64,000 bases of DNA, taken from assembly GCF_011046245.1 (NCBI RefSeq), contig NZ_CP049241.1, forward strand, positions 3,582,232 to 3,646,231, given 5' to 3'. The stretch comes from Allorhizobium pseudoryzae (lineage in GTDB: Bacteria > Pseudomonadota > Alphaproteobacteria > Rhizobiales > Rhizobiaceae). Shown one piece after another: positions 55,851 through 64,000 of the stretch. The number at the start of each line of letters is the position of its first letter. The stretch's first letter is position 1. The notes beneath the pieces are model-generated. The model saw only the letters and a list, made by a program, of their open reading frames with translations, ran no database searches and was not told the DNA's origin. The translations under genes were made by a program, and so were the position numbers.

Positions 55851-57019
55851 TGGCTGACCCCTTCGAGCGAAAGCCCCATCTCGCGGGCCAGCGCCAGCAG
55901 GCGCCGCCCCTCCTCTCCGGTCGGCGGGAAGCTTTTCAGCCCCGTCTTCAAGGCCTCGCCTGCGCTATCGTCGCGTCCCAGTACCTTGTAGGAGCGCACC
56001 AGCCGCATCCAGCCTTCGATATTGTTCGGATCGTCCTTCAGCTTGGCGGCGAGACTGTCCACCATGCCCTCGATCATCTTTCGGCGATCCTGCGGTGCCA
56101 TCTCACGGGCGGCCGCCACGGCCTCCGCATCCGGATTGCCGGGCGCCTTGGCCGCGGCTGCCGGTGCACCGTCATTTTGAGCGCCGCCATTCTTGGCAAT
56201 GTGCTCCGCCACCAGCTGCGTCCAGGCCGCACCGGGCGGCGAATCGGCTTTTATGGCCTTGAAGGCCGCAAGCGCGTCGCCCGTGCGTCCCGCCTGCTCG
56301 AGGCCCAGCGCCACATAGAACCGGGCACGCATGTTGTTGCGGTTCATTGCCACCGCCCGCTCGAAGGCCGCCAGCGCCTCCTCCGTCACGACCCCGTCGC
56401 GACCGGCGACCAGTGTTTCGCCAAGACCCGCCAGCCGTTCGGGGCTTTCGCCCTGAAGCGCGATCGCCTTGCGATAGGCATTTTCGGCATCCGCCAGCCG
56501 CTGGCTGCGGAAATAGATCGGTGCCAGCAGATCCCAGCCTGCGCCATCGTTCGGGTTCTCAGCCAGATGCCGCTCGGCTTTGGCCACGAGAAGCGCAATA
56601 TTGTTGCCGGGATTGGCAAGGCGCGCCTCCAGCGGCTGGTCCGGCAGTTCGGGGCTGCCGAGCACCAGGTAGAGACAGAGCCCGATGCCGGGAAGACAGA
56701 GAAGGATCGCCGACCGTGCCAGCCGATGCCGGCTGCCGGACTTTGCAGCTGCCGCGGAAACCTCCGAGCCGTCAGCCTTGCCGGCAACGGCCAGCAGGCG
56801 GCGGCCGATTTCGGCGCGGGCATACTCTGCCTCCGCAGCGCCGATCAGGCCCTGGGAAAGGTCGCGATCGACCTCGCGCAACTGGTCGCGGTAGACAGCG
56901 GCTCCGTCGTCAGGCCCCGCAGCAACGGGCTCTCGCGCCTTCATCAGCGGCGCGATCAAGACCGCGGCGACAGCGGCAGTCAAAACGGCAAGAACGATCC
57001 ATAACACCATGAAGGCCAA
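55847..57019 (-). CDS. ccmI: CcmI/CycH cytochrome c maturation apocytochrome chaperone
   Basis: A 390-residue CcmI. TM helices at about residues 2-24 and 100-118 flank a leucine-zipper-like cytoplasmic loop ([17 protein letters not shown]), and the C-terminal periplasmic half has TPR repeats ([26 protein letters not shown]) that bind the C-terminus of apocytochromes. First gene of the operon ccmI-ccmE-ccmF-ccmH. A perfect FNR/FixK-type box lies about 110 bases upstream, suggesting induction at low oxygen. Confidence 0.92.
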   Translation of the reverse strand: MAFMVLWIVLAVLTAAVAAVLIAPLMKAREPVAAGPDDGAAVYRDQLREVDRDLSQGLIGAAEAEYARAEIGRRLLAVAGKADGSEVSAAAAKSGSRHRLARSAILLCLPGIGLCLYLVLGSPELPDQPLEARLANPGNNIALLVAKAERHLAENPNDGAGWDLLAPIYFRSQRLADAENAYRKAIALQGESPERLAGLGETLVAGRDGVVTEEALAAFERAVAMNRNNMRARFYVALGLEQAGRTGDALAAFKAIKADSPPGAAWTQLVAEHIAKNGGAQNDGAPAAAAKAPGNPDAEAVAAAREMAPQDRRKMIEGMVDSLAAKLKDDPNNIEGWMRLVRSYKVLGRDDSAGEALKTGLKSFPPTGEEGRRLLALAREMGLSLEGVSQ

Positions 57020-57128
57020 TTACTTCAAGCAGGGTCCCATTCCAATCGGAAGGAGAGCGATGACACGAATTTGAGGCGTTTCGCCGCAACACTCGGCTCA
57101 CCTATCGCTGCTGACCCTGGGGCCGGCC

Positions 57129-57142
57129 TTGATTTGCGTCAA
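57129..57142. promoter_or_regulatory. FNR/FixK-type box upstream of the ccm operon
   Basis: TTGATTTGCGTCAA matches TTGAY-N4-RTCAA exactly and is extended by a C/G pair outside. Its centre is about 116 bases upstream of the ccmI start codon, so a transcript start about 40 bases from it would leave a leader of about 75 nt. Low-oxygen control of cytochrome c maturation is biologically sensible, but the regulator is not shown. Confidence 0.65.
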
Positions 57143-57159
57143 GTCGAGAACGGCCGCCC

Positions 57160-57588
57160 TCAGGTGAGCGGCGTCCAGGAGCCGTCGGCATTGCGACAGC
57201 CGGCGCCGCGGATCTTGCTCTCGCGGCCGGCCACCGTCAGCGTATGGGTGTACTGACGGCAGTTCTGCGACCCCACCTGATAGGGCGCTGCCGCAACCAC
57301 TTCACCCTTCACATTGTCACCGGACCACAGCACCGGCTGGCCGACGCTTGCGCTTTCCAGCGCACGATATTCCGCTTCCAGGGCCCGTTGACGGTCACTG
57401 TCGCTGATGTTCAGCTGCACGCGCCCGATCATGCCGCCCTGCAAAGCAGCGATATATTTGGCAGAGGGCGACGGCCCACGCGAAAACAGCCCGCCGGCGC
57501 TATTGCCGCCGCTCGTCGTCGTACATCCGGCCAGAAGACTTACCGAGAGAAGTGGCATCACGGCGTATGTTGCAAGGCGAAAGCGCAT
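57160..57588 (-). CDS. RT0821-like surface lipoprotein
   Basis: A 142-residue lipoprotein: SVSLLAGC is a lipobox with the cysteine near residue 22. The mature part has NCRQYTHTLTVAGRESKIRGAGCRNADGSW, the C-terminal beta pattern of the 17-kDa antigen/RT0821 type. A Gly-rich segment precedes a 4-helix-like linker. Function unknown; a structural or stress-related envelope role is inferred from relatives. The start at 57588 has GGAGAAG; an in-frame ATG 27 codons upstream is rejected because the signal peptide starts later. It lies between feuQ and the ccm operon on the same strand. Confidence 0.82.
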   Translation of the reverse strand: MRFRLATYAVMPLLSVSLLAGCTTTSGGNSAGGLFSRGPSPSAKYIAALQGGMIGRVQLNISDSDRQRALEAEYRALESASVGQPVLWSGDNVKGEVVAAAPYQVGSQNCRQYTHTLTVAGRESKIRGAGCRNADGSWTPLT

Positions 57589-57776
57589 TCTTCTCCAACC
57601 GTCCTGAGATATCAGCCTGAATAAACTCAGCAATCCGATAAAGTTCCCGATCTTGCGTCCCCTCATCTTTTAGCGGTTTGTGGCAAAAGGTCGAGATACA
57701 TATCGTGTTGCACAAACCTGTCCCGCAGATTTGGAGCACAATTCGACCGTCCGCCGCCGACAATTGGGACACCCGC

Positions 57777-59174
57777 TCACGCCGCATCCTTGGCCGTTCC
57801 GGGAAGCGTCAGGATCGCCTTCAGCCCGCCGGTGGCACCGCGGGTCAGTTCGAACCTGCCCTGGTATTCGCGCGTCACTTCGCCGACGATCGACAGGCCA
57901 AGCCCCGTGCCGGGCTTGCTTTCGTCCAGCCTTCGCCCGCGTTTCAAGGCTTCCTTGATCTCATCGGGGTTCAGACCCGGCCCGTCATCCTCGACAACGA
58001 TCTCGACCCAGTTGCGCCTTACGCCGTCATTGCCGTCCGGCGCGGCAGCCGGCGCAACCGTCACCCTGACCTCGGTCTCGGAATGGCGCGCGGCGTTTTC
58101 CAGAAGATTACCAACCGTTTCCTCCACATCCTGCTGCTCCATGGCCAACAACAGGCCGGCGGTCACAATGTCGAGATGGAAGGTCTTTTCCGGGTTGAGC
58201 CGACGCATGACGCGGATCAGCCGCTCCAGAACCGGCTCCGCCTCGGTGCGCGCCAGAAGTGATTCGCGCTGTGCGGCAATGCGGGCCCTGTTCAGATAGG
58301 ACTGCACCTGCGCCTGCATCGCCTCCGACTGGCTTCTCACCACCTCCGCCTGCGGCTTGTCGAGCAGGCGCGCCTCGTTCAGCAGCACGGCGATCGGCGT
58401 CTTCAGCGAATGGGCCAGATTGCCCACCTGCATGCGCGCCCGTTCGACAATGCGCCGGTTGCTGTCGATCAGGGCGTTCATCTCGACGGTCAGCGACCGG
58501 ACCTCCCGCGGGAACTCACCCTCCAGCCGCTCCACCTCGCCTTGCCGCACCCGCTCGAGCGCCCGCCTTGCATCCGCCAGCGGCCTCAGGCCGAAGAGGA
58601 TGGCCAGACCGTTGACGATCAGGCTCAGCACGCCGAACACGACGAGCGCGATGTAGAGATTGCGGGTAAAACCTTGGATGTCGCTGTCGACCACGCTCAG
58701 ATTGCCGGACACGCGAAAGCGCGCCGCACGTCCGTCGCTGTCCAGCACCACCTCGGTCTCGGCCACCAGAACATGGTTCCCGAAGGCGTCATAGGTGGGA
58801 TAGAAGCGTTCATAGCGATTGTTGAAGGGAACGTTGAGGATCGACGGAACCGCGATATTCGACACACCCAGCGAGGACGACGACAAGGGGGTCGCGGCAA
58901 AGGTGCCGAGTGGTTCGACGATCCAGTACCAGCCGGTCTCCGGCTGCGAAAACCGAAGGTCACCGAGCTGCGGATTGCCCTGCAGGCTGTTGTCGTCCCC
59001 GATGGTGATCGAGTTGATCACGTTATAAAGCTGGGCGCGCAGAAGGTCGGTAAAGGCCCGCTCGGCCGATTTGGCATAGAGCGCGGAAATCACCACGGCA
59101 ATCACGACCAACGCCACCGCCGACCAGAGCGTCGCCAGCAGAAGAACGCGGGCCGTGACCGATCTAATGACCAT
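57777..59174 (-). CDS. feuQ: FeuQ-like PhoQ-type sensor histidine kinase
   Basis: A 465-residue kinase with TM helices at about residues 10-32 and 173-196 enclosing a periplasmic sensor (WYWIVEPLG, FYPTYDAFGNHVLVAE). The HAMP-like region leads to H255 in GNLAHSLKTPIAVLLNEA and the ATP-binding site (NLLENAARHS, VEDDGPGL, GTGLGLSIVGEV). Together with the overlapping FeuP it matches the rhizobial FeuPQ pair, which controls cyclic glucan export genes in Sinorhizobium. Identification is from family pattern and synteny next to the ccm operon. Confidence 0.88.
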   Translation of the reverse strand: MVIRSVTARVLLLATLWSAVALVVIAVVISALYAKSAERAFTDLLRAQLYNVINSITIGDDNSLQGNPQLGDLRFSQPETGWYWIVEPLGTFAATPLSSSSLGVSNIAVPSILNVPFNNRYERFYPTYDAFGNHVLVAETEVVLDSDGRAARFRVSGNLSVVDSDIQGFTRNLYIALVVFGVLSLIVNGLAILFGLRPLADARRALERVRQGEVERLEGEFPREVRSLTVEMNALIDSNRRIVERARMQVGNLAHSLKTPIAVLLNEARLLDKPQAEVVRSQSEAMQAQVQSYLNRARIAAQRESLLARTEAEPVLERLIRVMRRLNPEKTFHLDIVTAGLLLAMEQQDVEETVGNLLENAARHSETEVRVTVAPAAAPDGNDGVRRNWVEIVVEDDGPGLNPDEIKEALKRGRRLDESKPGTGLGLSIVGEVTREYQGRFELTRGATGGLKAILTLPGTAKDAA

Positions 59175-59835
59175 CGGACGGCGCTTGCATGCGGTAGCCG
59201 AGGCCGCGCACGGTCTCGATCAGGTCCACCCCGATCTTCTTGCGCAGACGCCCGACAAAGACCTCGATCGTATTGGAATCGCGGTCGAAATCCTGATCGT
59301 ACATGTGCTCGATCAGCTCCGTGCGGGAGACCACCTGTCCCATGTGATGCATGAGGTAGGAGAGGAGCCGGAACTCGTGCGAGGTCAGTTTCAGCGTCGT
59401 GCCGTTCACCGTCGCCTTGGAGGCCTTGGTATCGAGCTTCACGGGCCCGCAGACGATTTCGGACGAGGCATGGCCGGCGGCGCGGCGGATCAGCGCCCGC
59501 ACACGCGCCAGCACTTCCTCGACATGAAAGGGTTTGGCGACATAATCGTCGGCACCGGCATCGATGCCGGCTACCTTGTCGCTCCAGCGGTCACGTGCCG
59601 TCAGCATCAGCACCGGCATCACCTTGCCTTCGGCGCGCCACTTCTCGACCACGGTGATCCCGTCCATTTCCGGCAGGCCGATGTCGAGGATCACCGCGTC
59701 ATAAGGCTCGGTTTCCCCGAGATAATGCCCTTCCTCGCCGTCAAAGGCCTGGTCGACCACATAGCCGGATTCCTTCAAGGCATCGGCCAGCTGGCGGTTG
59801 AGGTTTTCATCATCTTCAACGACGAGAATGCGCAT
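59164..59835 (-). CDS. feuP: FeuP-like OmpR-family response regulator
   Basis: A 223-residue regulator with phosphoacceptor D51 (VILDIGLPEMDG), K in VAKPFHVEEVL, and a winged-helix output domain (LLSYLMHHMGQVVSRTELIEH to GLGYRM). It resembles PhoP/FeuP. Its 3' end overlaps feuQ by 11 bases, so both are co-translated. GAAGGACAC precedes the start. The adjacent small secreted protein gene is 57 bases upstream. Confidence 0.93.
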   Translation of the reverse strand: MRILVVEDDENLNRQLADALKESGYVVDQAFDGEEGHYLGETEPYDAVILDIGLPEMDGITVVEKWRAEGKVMPVLMLTARDRWSDKVAGIDAGADDYVAKPFHVEEVLARVRALIRRAAGHASSEIVCGPVKLDTKASKATVNGTTLKLTSHEFRLLSYLMHHMGQVVSRTELIEHMYDQDFDRDSNTIEVFVGRLRKKIGVDLIETVRGLGYRMQAPSDGH

Positions 59836-59892
59836 GGGTGTCCTTCGAAACGGATGGCCGGATGGAGTTCACAAGGTGTTCATCCGCTTCTA

Positions 59893-60147
59893 CTACATCG
59901 GCACGCGAACAGTCACCTTTCTTGGACGCTCGCCACTTCCCTGGACGAGCACCGTGACGATGCAGCTGCGGCCATCATTGGAGGGCTGAGCGGACAGAAG
60001 CTGCCCGCCGGTTTCCTGCACCACCTTGGACGCTGCGTCACCACAATCTCCCGCCACGAAAATCAGGTTGTCGAAGGCGAAGCTGGGGCTGCTCGTGAGG
60101 CTGACTAACGCCGCGGTGACGATCGCGATCATCCTGATTGATGCCAT
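59893..60147 (-). CDS. Small secreted protein upstream of feuPQ
   Basis: An 84-residue protein. Residues 1-24 form a signal peptide (MIAIVTAALVSLTSSPSFA). The mature part has C35 (FVAGDCGDAASK) and C62 (GRSCIVTVLV), probably a disulfide, ending in ERPRKVTVRVPM. Small periplasmic proteins of about this size modulate FeuQ in S. meliloti (FeuN); whether this is the same protein cannot be judged here. Close co-orientation with feuP supports a functional link. The start at 60147 is preferred because the signal peptide begins there. Confidence 0.72.
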   Translation of the reverse strand: MASIRMIAIVTAALVSLTSSPSFAFDNLIFVAGDCGDAASKVVQETGGQLLSAQPSNDGRSCIVTVLVQGSGERPRKVTVRVPM

Positions 60148-60261
60148 AATTACCCATTCCGCTCGCGGTGATGAACAGGTTTTGACCCGTTTCCCATGCT
60201 TGAATATGTAACCAAAGACGGCTGAATGGCAAATGAATGCGCCGTTCAACAGCCCGACATC

Positions 60262-60283
60262 GCCGGCGCGGACCGGCGCCGGC
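60262..60283 (-). terminator. Hairpin after the holin-like gene
   Basis: Arms GCCGGCGC/GCGCCGGC with a 6-base centre, 14 bases beyond the holin-like gene's stop. No T-run; may end the GTA transcript. Confidence 0.35.
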
Positions 60284-60296
60284 GCCCGGCCAAAGC

Positions 60297-60512
60297 CTAT
60301 TCGTTGCGGATGCTGGTCCTCGCCGACAGCCGCCCGTAGATCGCCAACAGGCCGCCAACGGCACCCGTCAGGTTGACCACGGCATCGGTGATAGCGCCCT
60401 GATCGACCAGGGGAATTTCGGCGCCCGACGCCTTTGCCAGCGCTGCTGCCACCGCCACCAGCCCGCCCCAGACCGTCTTCGACTGCCACCAGGTTTTCGT
60501 GCCGTCCATCAT
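60297..60512 (-). CDS. Small holin-like membrane protein
   Basis: A 71-residue protein starting MMDGTKTWWQSKTVWGGLVAV, a pattern seen in small phage holin-like proteins, with hydrophobic stretches at about residues 14-28 and 41-58 and a positive tail. Its start overlaps the end of the GTA tail protein gene by 4 bases and has AGGAGATGC upstream. Position at the end of the GTA cluster suggests a role in release or tail assembly, but no direct evidence is available. Confidence 0.65.
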   Translation of the reverse strand: MMDGTKTWWQSKTVWGGLVAVAAALAKASGAEIPLVDQGAITDAVVNLTGAVGGLLAIYGRLSARTSIRNE

Positions 60513-63500
60513 GCATCTCCTTCTTGTTGAACAATGACATCCACCGTCAGCGCCGTGCCCAGCGGCACCGCCCGACCCATTTGCCTGAGGCGGATCGAGA
60601 GTTGGCCCTGCGGCGCACCGAAATCGGAAATCTCCTCGCCGGCCGCATAATCGAAGATCGGCTGCGAGGTCTCGGCCACGCGGCGCACCGCGCCGGCGGA
60701 TAAAATCTCCAGGCGGTACCGTTCCTCCGGCTCGTCGAGCGCAATCTCGCTTGCCTCCCAGTCGTCCGCCCCCGCCCGGCTTCGCCGCACCCAGCTCAGC
60801 CGCACGCCGGACAAGCTTCGCCTTGCCCGCGCATGAACCGGAGCGAGCGGCGTTTCGGCGCGCATGCCACCGGCAAACCCGAAAGGTCCGCTCCGGCCGC
60901 TGCCGGAGCCGAGCGATTCGACCAGCCAGTTGAACGCGAGGCCGCGCTCGTCGGCGGAAATCCCCATCGGCACGGCTCCCTCGTCGAGAAGCACCACCGC
61001 CGCGCCCGCGACGGCACCGGCGGCCATGGCATCCTCGGTGCCGGCCAGGCCGCGCAACAGCGTTTTGAGCCGCCAGCGGCCGGGCGCAATTTCCTCGGCA
61101 CCGGCAAAGGCCAGCACCTCCCAGCCGCCGTTCGCGGCCAAGACCGCAAGACGGTTGGCGCCGGACAGGACCGCCGTTTCGGAGACCGAGGACAGCGAAC
61201 CGAAAAAGAGATCGAGTTCCACCGCACCCACCCGGTCGAAGCGGCCAAAGGCCCCGCCTGCGAAGTTCTGGCTGAGCCTGCCGACAATGGCCGGCCGCTC
61301 GATCCCGGCCCGGGTCCGGTAGCCTTCCGTCGTTGCCGAACTCGACAGCAGCATGCGCCGGAACGGCCGGCAGAAGCAGGCGGCCCGGGCAAAGCTCGTC
61401 GCATCCGATCCGTCGAAACGCGGCAGATCCATCAGATGTACGACCGGCGAAAAGCCGGAGGAGACGGTCGCGCTGCCGCTGCGCTCCACCGATGTTCTCG
61501 TGACCGCAAGCGGTGGGGCCGGTTCATGGCGCCTTGCCTCGACGCGGCGAACATCGCCCTCCTCCACGCGGGTGACGAGGTAGACGCCATCCGGCCCATC
61601 CGCCAGCCGCAGCGCGTCGCCTGGCATGACCTCGATTGCCGCCGGTGACAGCGGAAAGCTCAGCGTCCGGCGGGCCAGCTGGTTGTCGCGCAGAAGCGCA
61701 TCGGCGGCCGCCTGCGCCGCATCCTCATAGAGCACGCCCGCCACGTCGGCGCGCAGCACGCGGTTGCTGGCGGTCTCCGCCATGCGGCGGGAACGCACGC
61801 TTGCCTGCTCGTAGTCCAGCGCCGGATTGGCAAAACTCGCCACCACTTCGGCGGCAAAATCGCTGTCATGCCCCCGGCTTTCGCGCCAGGCCTCCTCCTC
61901 GTCGCGCTCGGCCAGAACCTCGACAACCCGCGGCGCAAGGCTCGCCTGCATGCGCGAGCGAAACACCAGCCGTCCAGCATCCTCGATCACGTCCAGCAAA
62001 AACGTCTCCGCCAGCGGTTCGATCAGCGCGCGCGCCGAGGTAACGTCCGCCTGCACATACCCGATCAGATCGCCGCAGACCTGCGACACATCGAAATCCT
62101 GGAACCCGTGGTCGGTCAGGATGGCTGCAATCGCATCGGCGAGCGTTGTCGCCCCCATGCGGCCGTTCAGCCAGTGACCGGTGCGCCAATTCTCGCCGTC
62201 CGACCAGACGGAGAGCGCGTTGGGAAAGGTCGGATAGGGCCTCGCATCCCAGGTCCAGACGAAGATGTGCTCAGGATCGACCATTCCCGCGGGCGCCGAT
62301 CCGCCCTGCCACCACTCGTGATGGGCTTCGAGAAACCGCCGCTGCGTGCTGTCGGAGCGGGCGCCGCTGGAAAAATACGGCACGAAACTCTCGGAGGATT
62401 TCGGATCGACAAAAACATTCGGCTGGTTGGCGCCCTTGTCGATCGCCGGAGAACCGAGTTCGGTGAACCAGATCGGCTTTGCCCCCGGCACCCAGGCTGT
62501 CGTCCCGCTCAACTCCGCTCCGCCGCGTCGTTCCACATGCGGGTTCGCCCACCAGTTCCACAGATCCTTGATGCGGAAGACCCAGGGTTTTCCAGCCGCC
62601 CCATCGGTAATCGGCGTGCGGATGCGCAGATCGCGATCCGCATCGCTGGCATAATACCAGTCAAACCCCTCGCCAGTCGCAATCGCCGCTATCATCGCCG
62701 CGCGGTCTTCCGGCGTGCGCATGCCGTCCGGATTGGCTGATCCCAGATCGCCGTCGCGCCAGTCGGCAAGCGGCATGTAATTGTCGATCCCCGCCGCATC
62801 GATCGCCGGCGAGGCCCAGAGCGGATCGAGATGGTAATAGACGTCGCCTGATCCGTCCGGCGGCTGGTAGCCGAAGTATTCGGTCCAGGCGGCGCCATAG
62901 GTCAGCTTTGTGCCCGAACCGAGAATGGCACGCACATCGCCTGCCAGGCGCACCAGTTCGCTTACGAAGGGAAAGCTGTCGCCGGGTCCCCGCACCCAGC
63001 TCAGACCGCGAAACTCCGAGCCGATGATGAAGCCGTCCACCCCGCCGGCATCGCGGGAAAGCGCCGCGTAATGCAGGATCAGCCGCCGGTAGCCGTCGCT
63101 GCGGTTGCAGAAGGCATCGATCTCGGCGGCGGCCGCCGCCGTCCGGTCCGGAGAGCCGGGCCGACCGGGAGCCGGATGGCAGGTGATGCGGCCCCGCCAG
63201 GGATAGACGGCCTGCTCGGCTCCGCCGTGCGGATCGGGCAGGCCATTGCCCGCCGGCACGTCCATCATGATGAACGGATAGAGGAACACCCGAAAGCCGC
63301 GCGCCTTCAGATCGGCAATCGCCTGGCGCACGCTCTCGTCGCTCGGCGTGCCGCCATAGGCGGGACCGGCGCCGTTGCGGCTCACCAGATGCGCCTCTTC
63401 GCGAGAAAGACCCGCCACCTGCCAGGGCTGGCTTTCACCGCTACGGCTTTCAATCTCGACGCCCGGCAGCACCCTACAGTGTCCGGCGCGCAGATCCGTG

Positions 63501-64000
63501 CCGAACCAGCTCACCACCAGCGCCACGGTGCGCACATTCGGACAGGTGGCATGCAATTCGTCCAGCGCCGCCGCCCAATCGGTCGCAGCCGTCAGCGTGT
63601 TGCGGTTCAAGATGCGCGCCGTGCCCTCGCCCGTCTCCTCCGTCACCGGCACCGTCGCATAGCCGTGCTCGCTGGAGCCCGGGATCAGCGTCACCGCCTG
63701 GAGCTGGCGTTCCAGACGCCCCACCGGCCGCACCACCTCGAATTGCAGAAGCGGAATGCGGTTGCCGAAGTCTTTGAGCGGCAGCCGCTCGAACACCGCA
63801 TAGGCGAGGCCACGATAGGCAGGCGCATTGCCGCCCCCCTGCTTCGCCTCGATCAGCGGGTCCGGCATCTGCTCCTCGCTGCCGCGATAGACGCGCATCT
63901 CGATTGCCGTCAGGTCCAGCTCGCGCCCATCGGCCCAGACGCGGCGGACGAGCGCGATCTCACCCTCGCAGATGCCGACTGCAAGGTTCGCATAATAGCT
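60509..64000 (-). CDS. GTA tail protein, TIM-barrel/host-specificity type, 5' end outside the window
   Basis: At least 1163 residues in one frame; the coding frame stays open to the window edge (residues before the ATG at 63898 read SYYANLAVGICEGEIALVRRVW, matching the family), so the true start is beyond 64000. The N-terminal part contains the GTA TIM-barrel glycoside-hydrolase-like domain (YRRLILHYAALSRDAGGVDGFIIGSEF), and the C-terminal half is beta-rich with tail-tip repeats. This is the RcGTA g15-type protein. It marks the 3' end of a gene transfer agent cluster, transcribed toward the holin-like gene. Confidence 0.9.
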   Translation of the reverse strand, partial: SYYANLAVGICEGEIALVRRVWADGRELDLTAIEMRVYRGSEEQMPDPLIEAKQGGGNAPAYRGLAYAVFERLPLKDFGNRIPLLQFEVVRPVGRLERQLQAVTLIPGSSEHGYATVPVTEETGEGTARILNRNTLTAATDWAAALDELHATCPNVRTVALVVSWFGTDLRAGHCRVLPGVEIESRSGESQPWQVAGLSREEAHLVSRNGAGPAYGGTPSDESVRQAIADLKARGFRVFLYPFIMMDVPAGNGLPDPHGGAEQAVYPWRGRITCHPAPGRPGSPDRTAAAAAEIDAFCNRSDGYRRLILHYAALSRDAGGVDGFIIGSEFRGLSWVRGPGDSFPFVSELVRLAGDVRAILGSGTKLTYGAAWTEYFGYQPPDGSGDVYYHLDPLWASPAIDAAGIDNYMPLADWRDGDLGSANPDGMRTPEDRAAMIAAIATGEGFDWYYASDADRDLRIRTPITDGAAGKPWVFRIKDLWNWWANPHVERRGGAELSGTTAWVPGAKPIWFTELGSPAIDKGANQPNVFVDPKSSESFVPYFSSGARSDSTQRRFLEAHHEWWQGGSAPAGMVDPEHIFVWTWDARPYPTFPNALSVWSDGENWRTGHWLNGRMGATTLADAIAAILTDHGFQDFDVSQVCGDLIGYVQADVTSARALIEPLAETFLLDVIEDAGRLVFRSRMQASLAPRVVEVLAERDEEEAWRESRGHDSDFAAEVVASFANPALDYEQASVRSRRMAETASNRVLRADVAGVLYEDAAQAAADALLRDNQLARRTLSFPLSPAAIEVMPGDALRLADGPDGVYLVTRVEEGDVRRVEARRHEPAPPLAVTRTSVERSGSATVSSGFSPVVHLMDLPRFDGSDATSFARAACFCRPFRRMLLSSSATTEGYRTRAGIERPAIVGRLSQNFAGGAFGRFDRVGAVELDLFFGSLSSVSETAVLSGANRLAVLAANGGWEVLAFAGAEEIAPGRWRLKTLLRGLAGTEDAMAAGAVAGAAVVLLDEGAVPMGISADERGLAFNWLVESLGSGSGRSGPFGFAGGMRAETPLAPVHARARRSLSGVRLSWVRRSRAGADDWEASEIALDEPEERYRLEILSAGAVRRVAETSQPIFDYAAGEEISDFGAPQGQLSIRLRQMGRAVPLGTALTVDVIVQQEGDA

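Overview
The window is about 64 kb of GC-rich, densely coding chromosome from an alphaproteobacterium, almost certainly a member of the Rhizobiaceae or a close relative. The evidence is the gene order NYN protein-smpB-dapA-lytic transglycosylase, tandem RopA-type porins, the cycHJKL cytochrome c maturation operon followed by degP, a two-component pair and glnE, the feuPQ pair, a PleC-type kinase next to pepN/glnE, a RIME-like palindromic repeat, and the end of a gene transfer agent (GTA) cluster. I cannot fix the genus from sequence alone. No CRISPR array, insertion sequence, integrase or rRNA operon was seen.

Layout. 1-6.8 kb: tail of an NYN-domain gene, ada, a DUF1127 protein, smpB and dapA on the minus strand, a soluble lytic transglycosylase and an alpha/beta hydrolase. 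6.9-10.2 kb: two tandem outer-membrane porins, each with its own terminator, an 810-base non-coding stretch, and tRNA-Ser(GCU). 10.3-17.2 kb: a ferredoxin-reductase-like flavoprotein, PilZ and HisC-like proteins, small Sel1, DUF2147 and secreted proteins, AMP nucleosidase, and a VapBC toxin-antitoxin pair. 17.1-20.7 kb: a membrane flippase-like protein with a GT2/GT39 pair, probably a lipid-linked sugar transfer module. 20.7-23.6 kb: a putrescine aminotransferase and a gamma-glutamylpolyamine-synthetase-type enzyme. 23.6-31.9 kb: lipid kinase, MFS transporter, DoxX, L,D-transpeptidase, pentapeptide protein, ETF:ubiquinone oxidoreductase, DUF4334 protein, atypical SDR and a small membrane protein. 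32-43.3 kb: an RND efflux pair, a YegD-like Hsp70, a degenerate uracil-DNA glycosylase, two tiny ORFs, a DMT transporter and aminopeptidase N. 43.5-60.2 kb: PleC-like kinase, glnE, a kinase/regulator pair, DegP, CcmH-F-E-I, a lipoprotein, FeuQ-FeuP and a small secreted protein. 60.3-64 kb: a holin-like protein and the GTA TIM-barrel tail protein, which runs off the window.

Most genes are housekeeping. The second-look signals are mostly regulatory or structural. A palindromic RIME-like repeat is inserted in frame between the translationally coupled start codon and the signal peptide of ccmH. Two perfect FNR/FixK-type boxes lie upstream of the cytochrome c maturation operon and of an MFS gene. 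Two promoters carry the same 14-base dyad at the same position inside a 17-base spacer, a MerR-type architecture, upstream of ETF-QO and of a DUF2147 gene. A perfect 13-base-arm dyad precedes vapB. A small secreted cysteine-containing protein sits immediately upstream of feuPQ. I found no single convincing new multi-gene defence or metabolic system.
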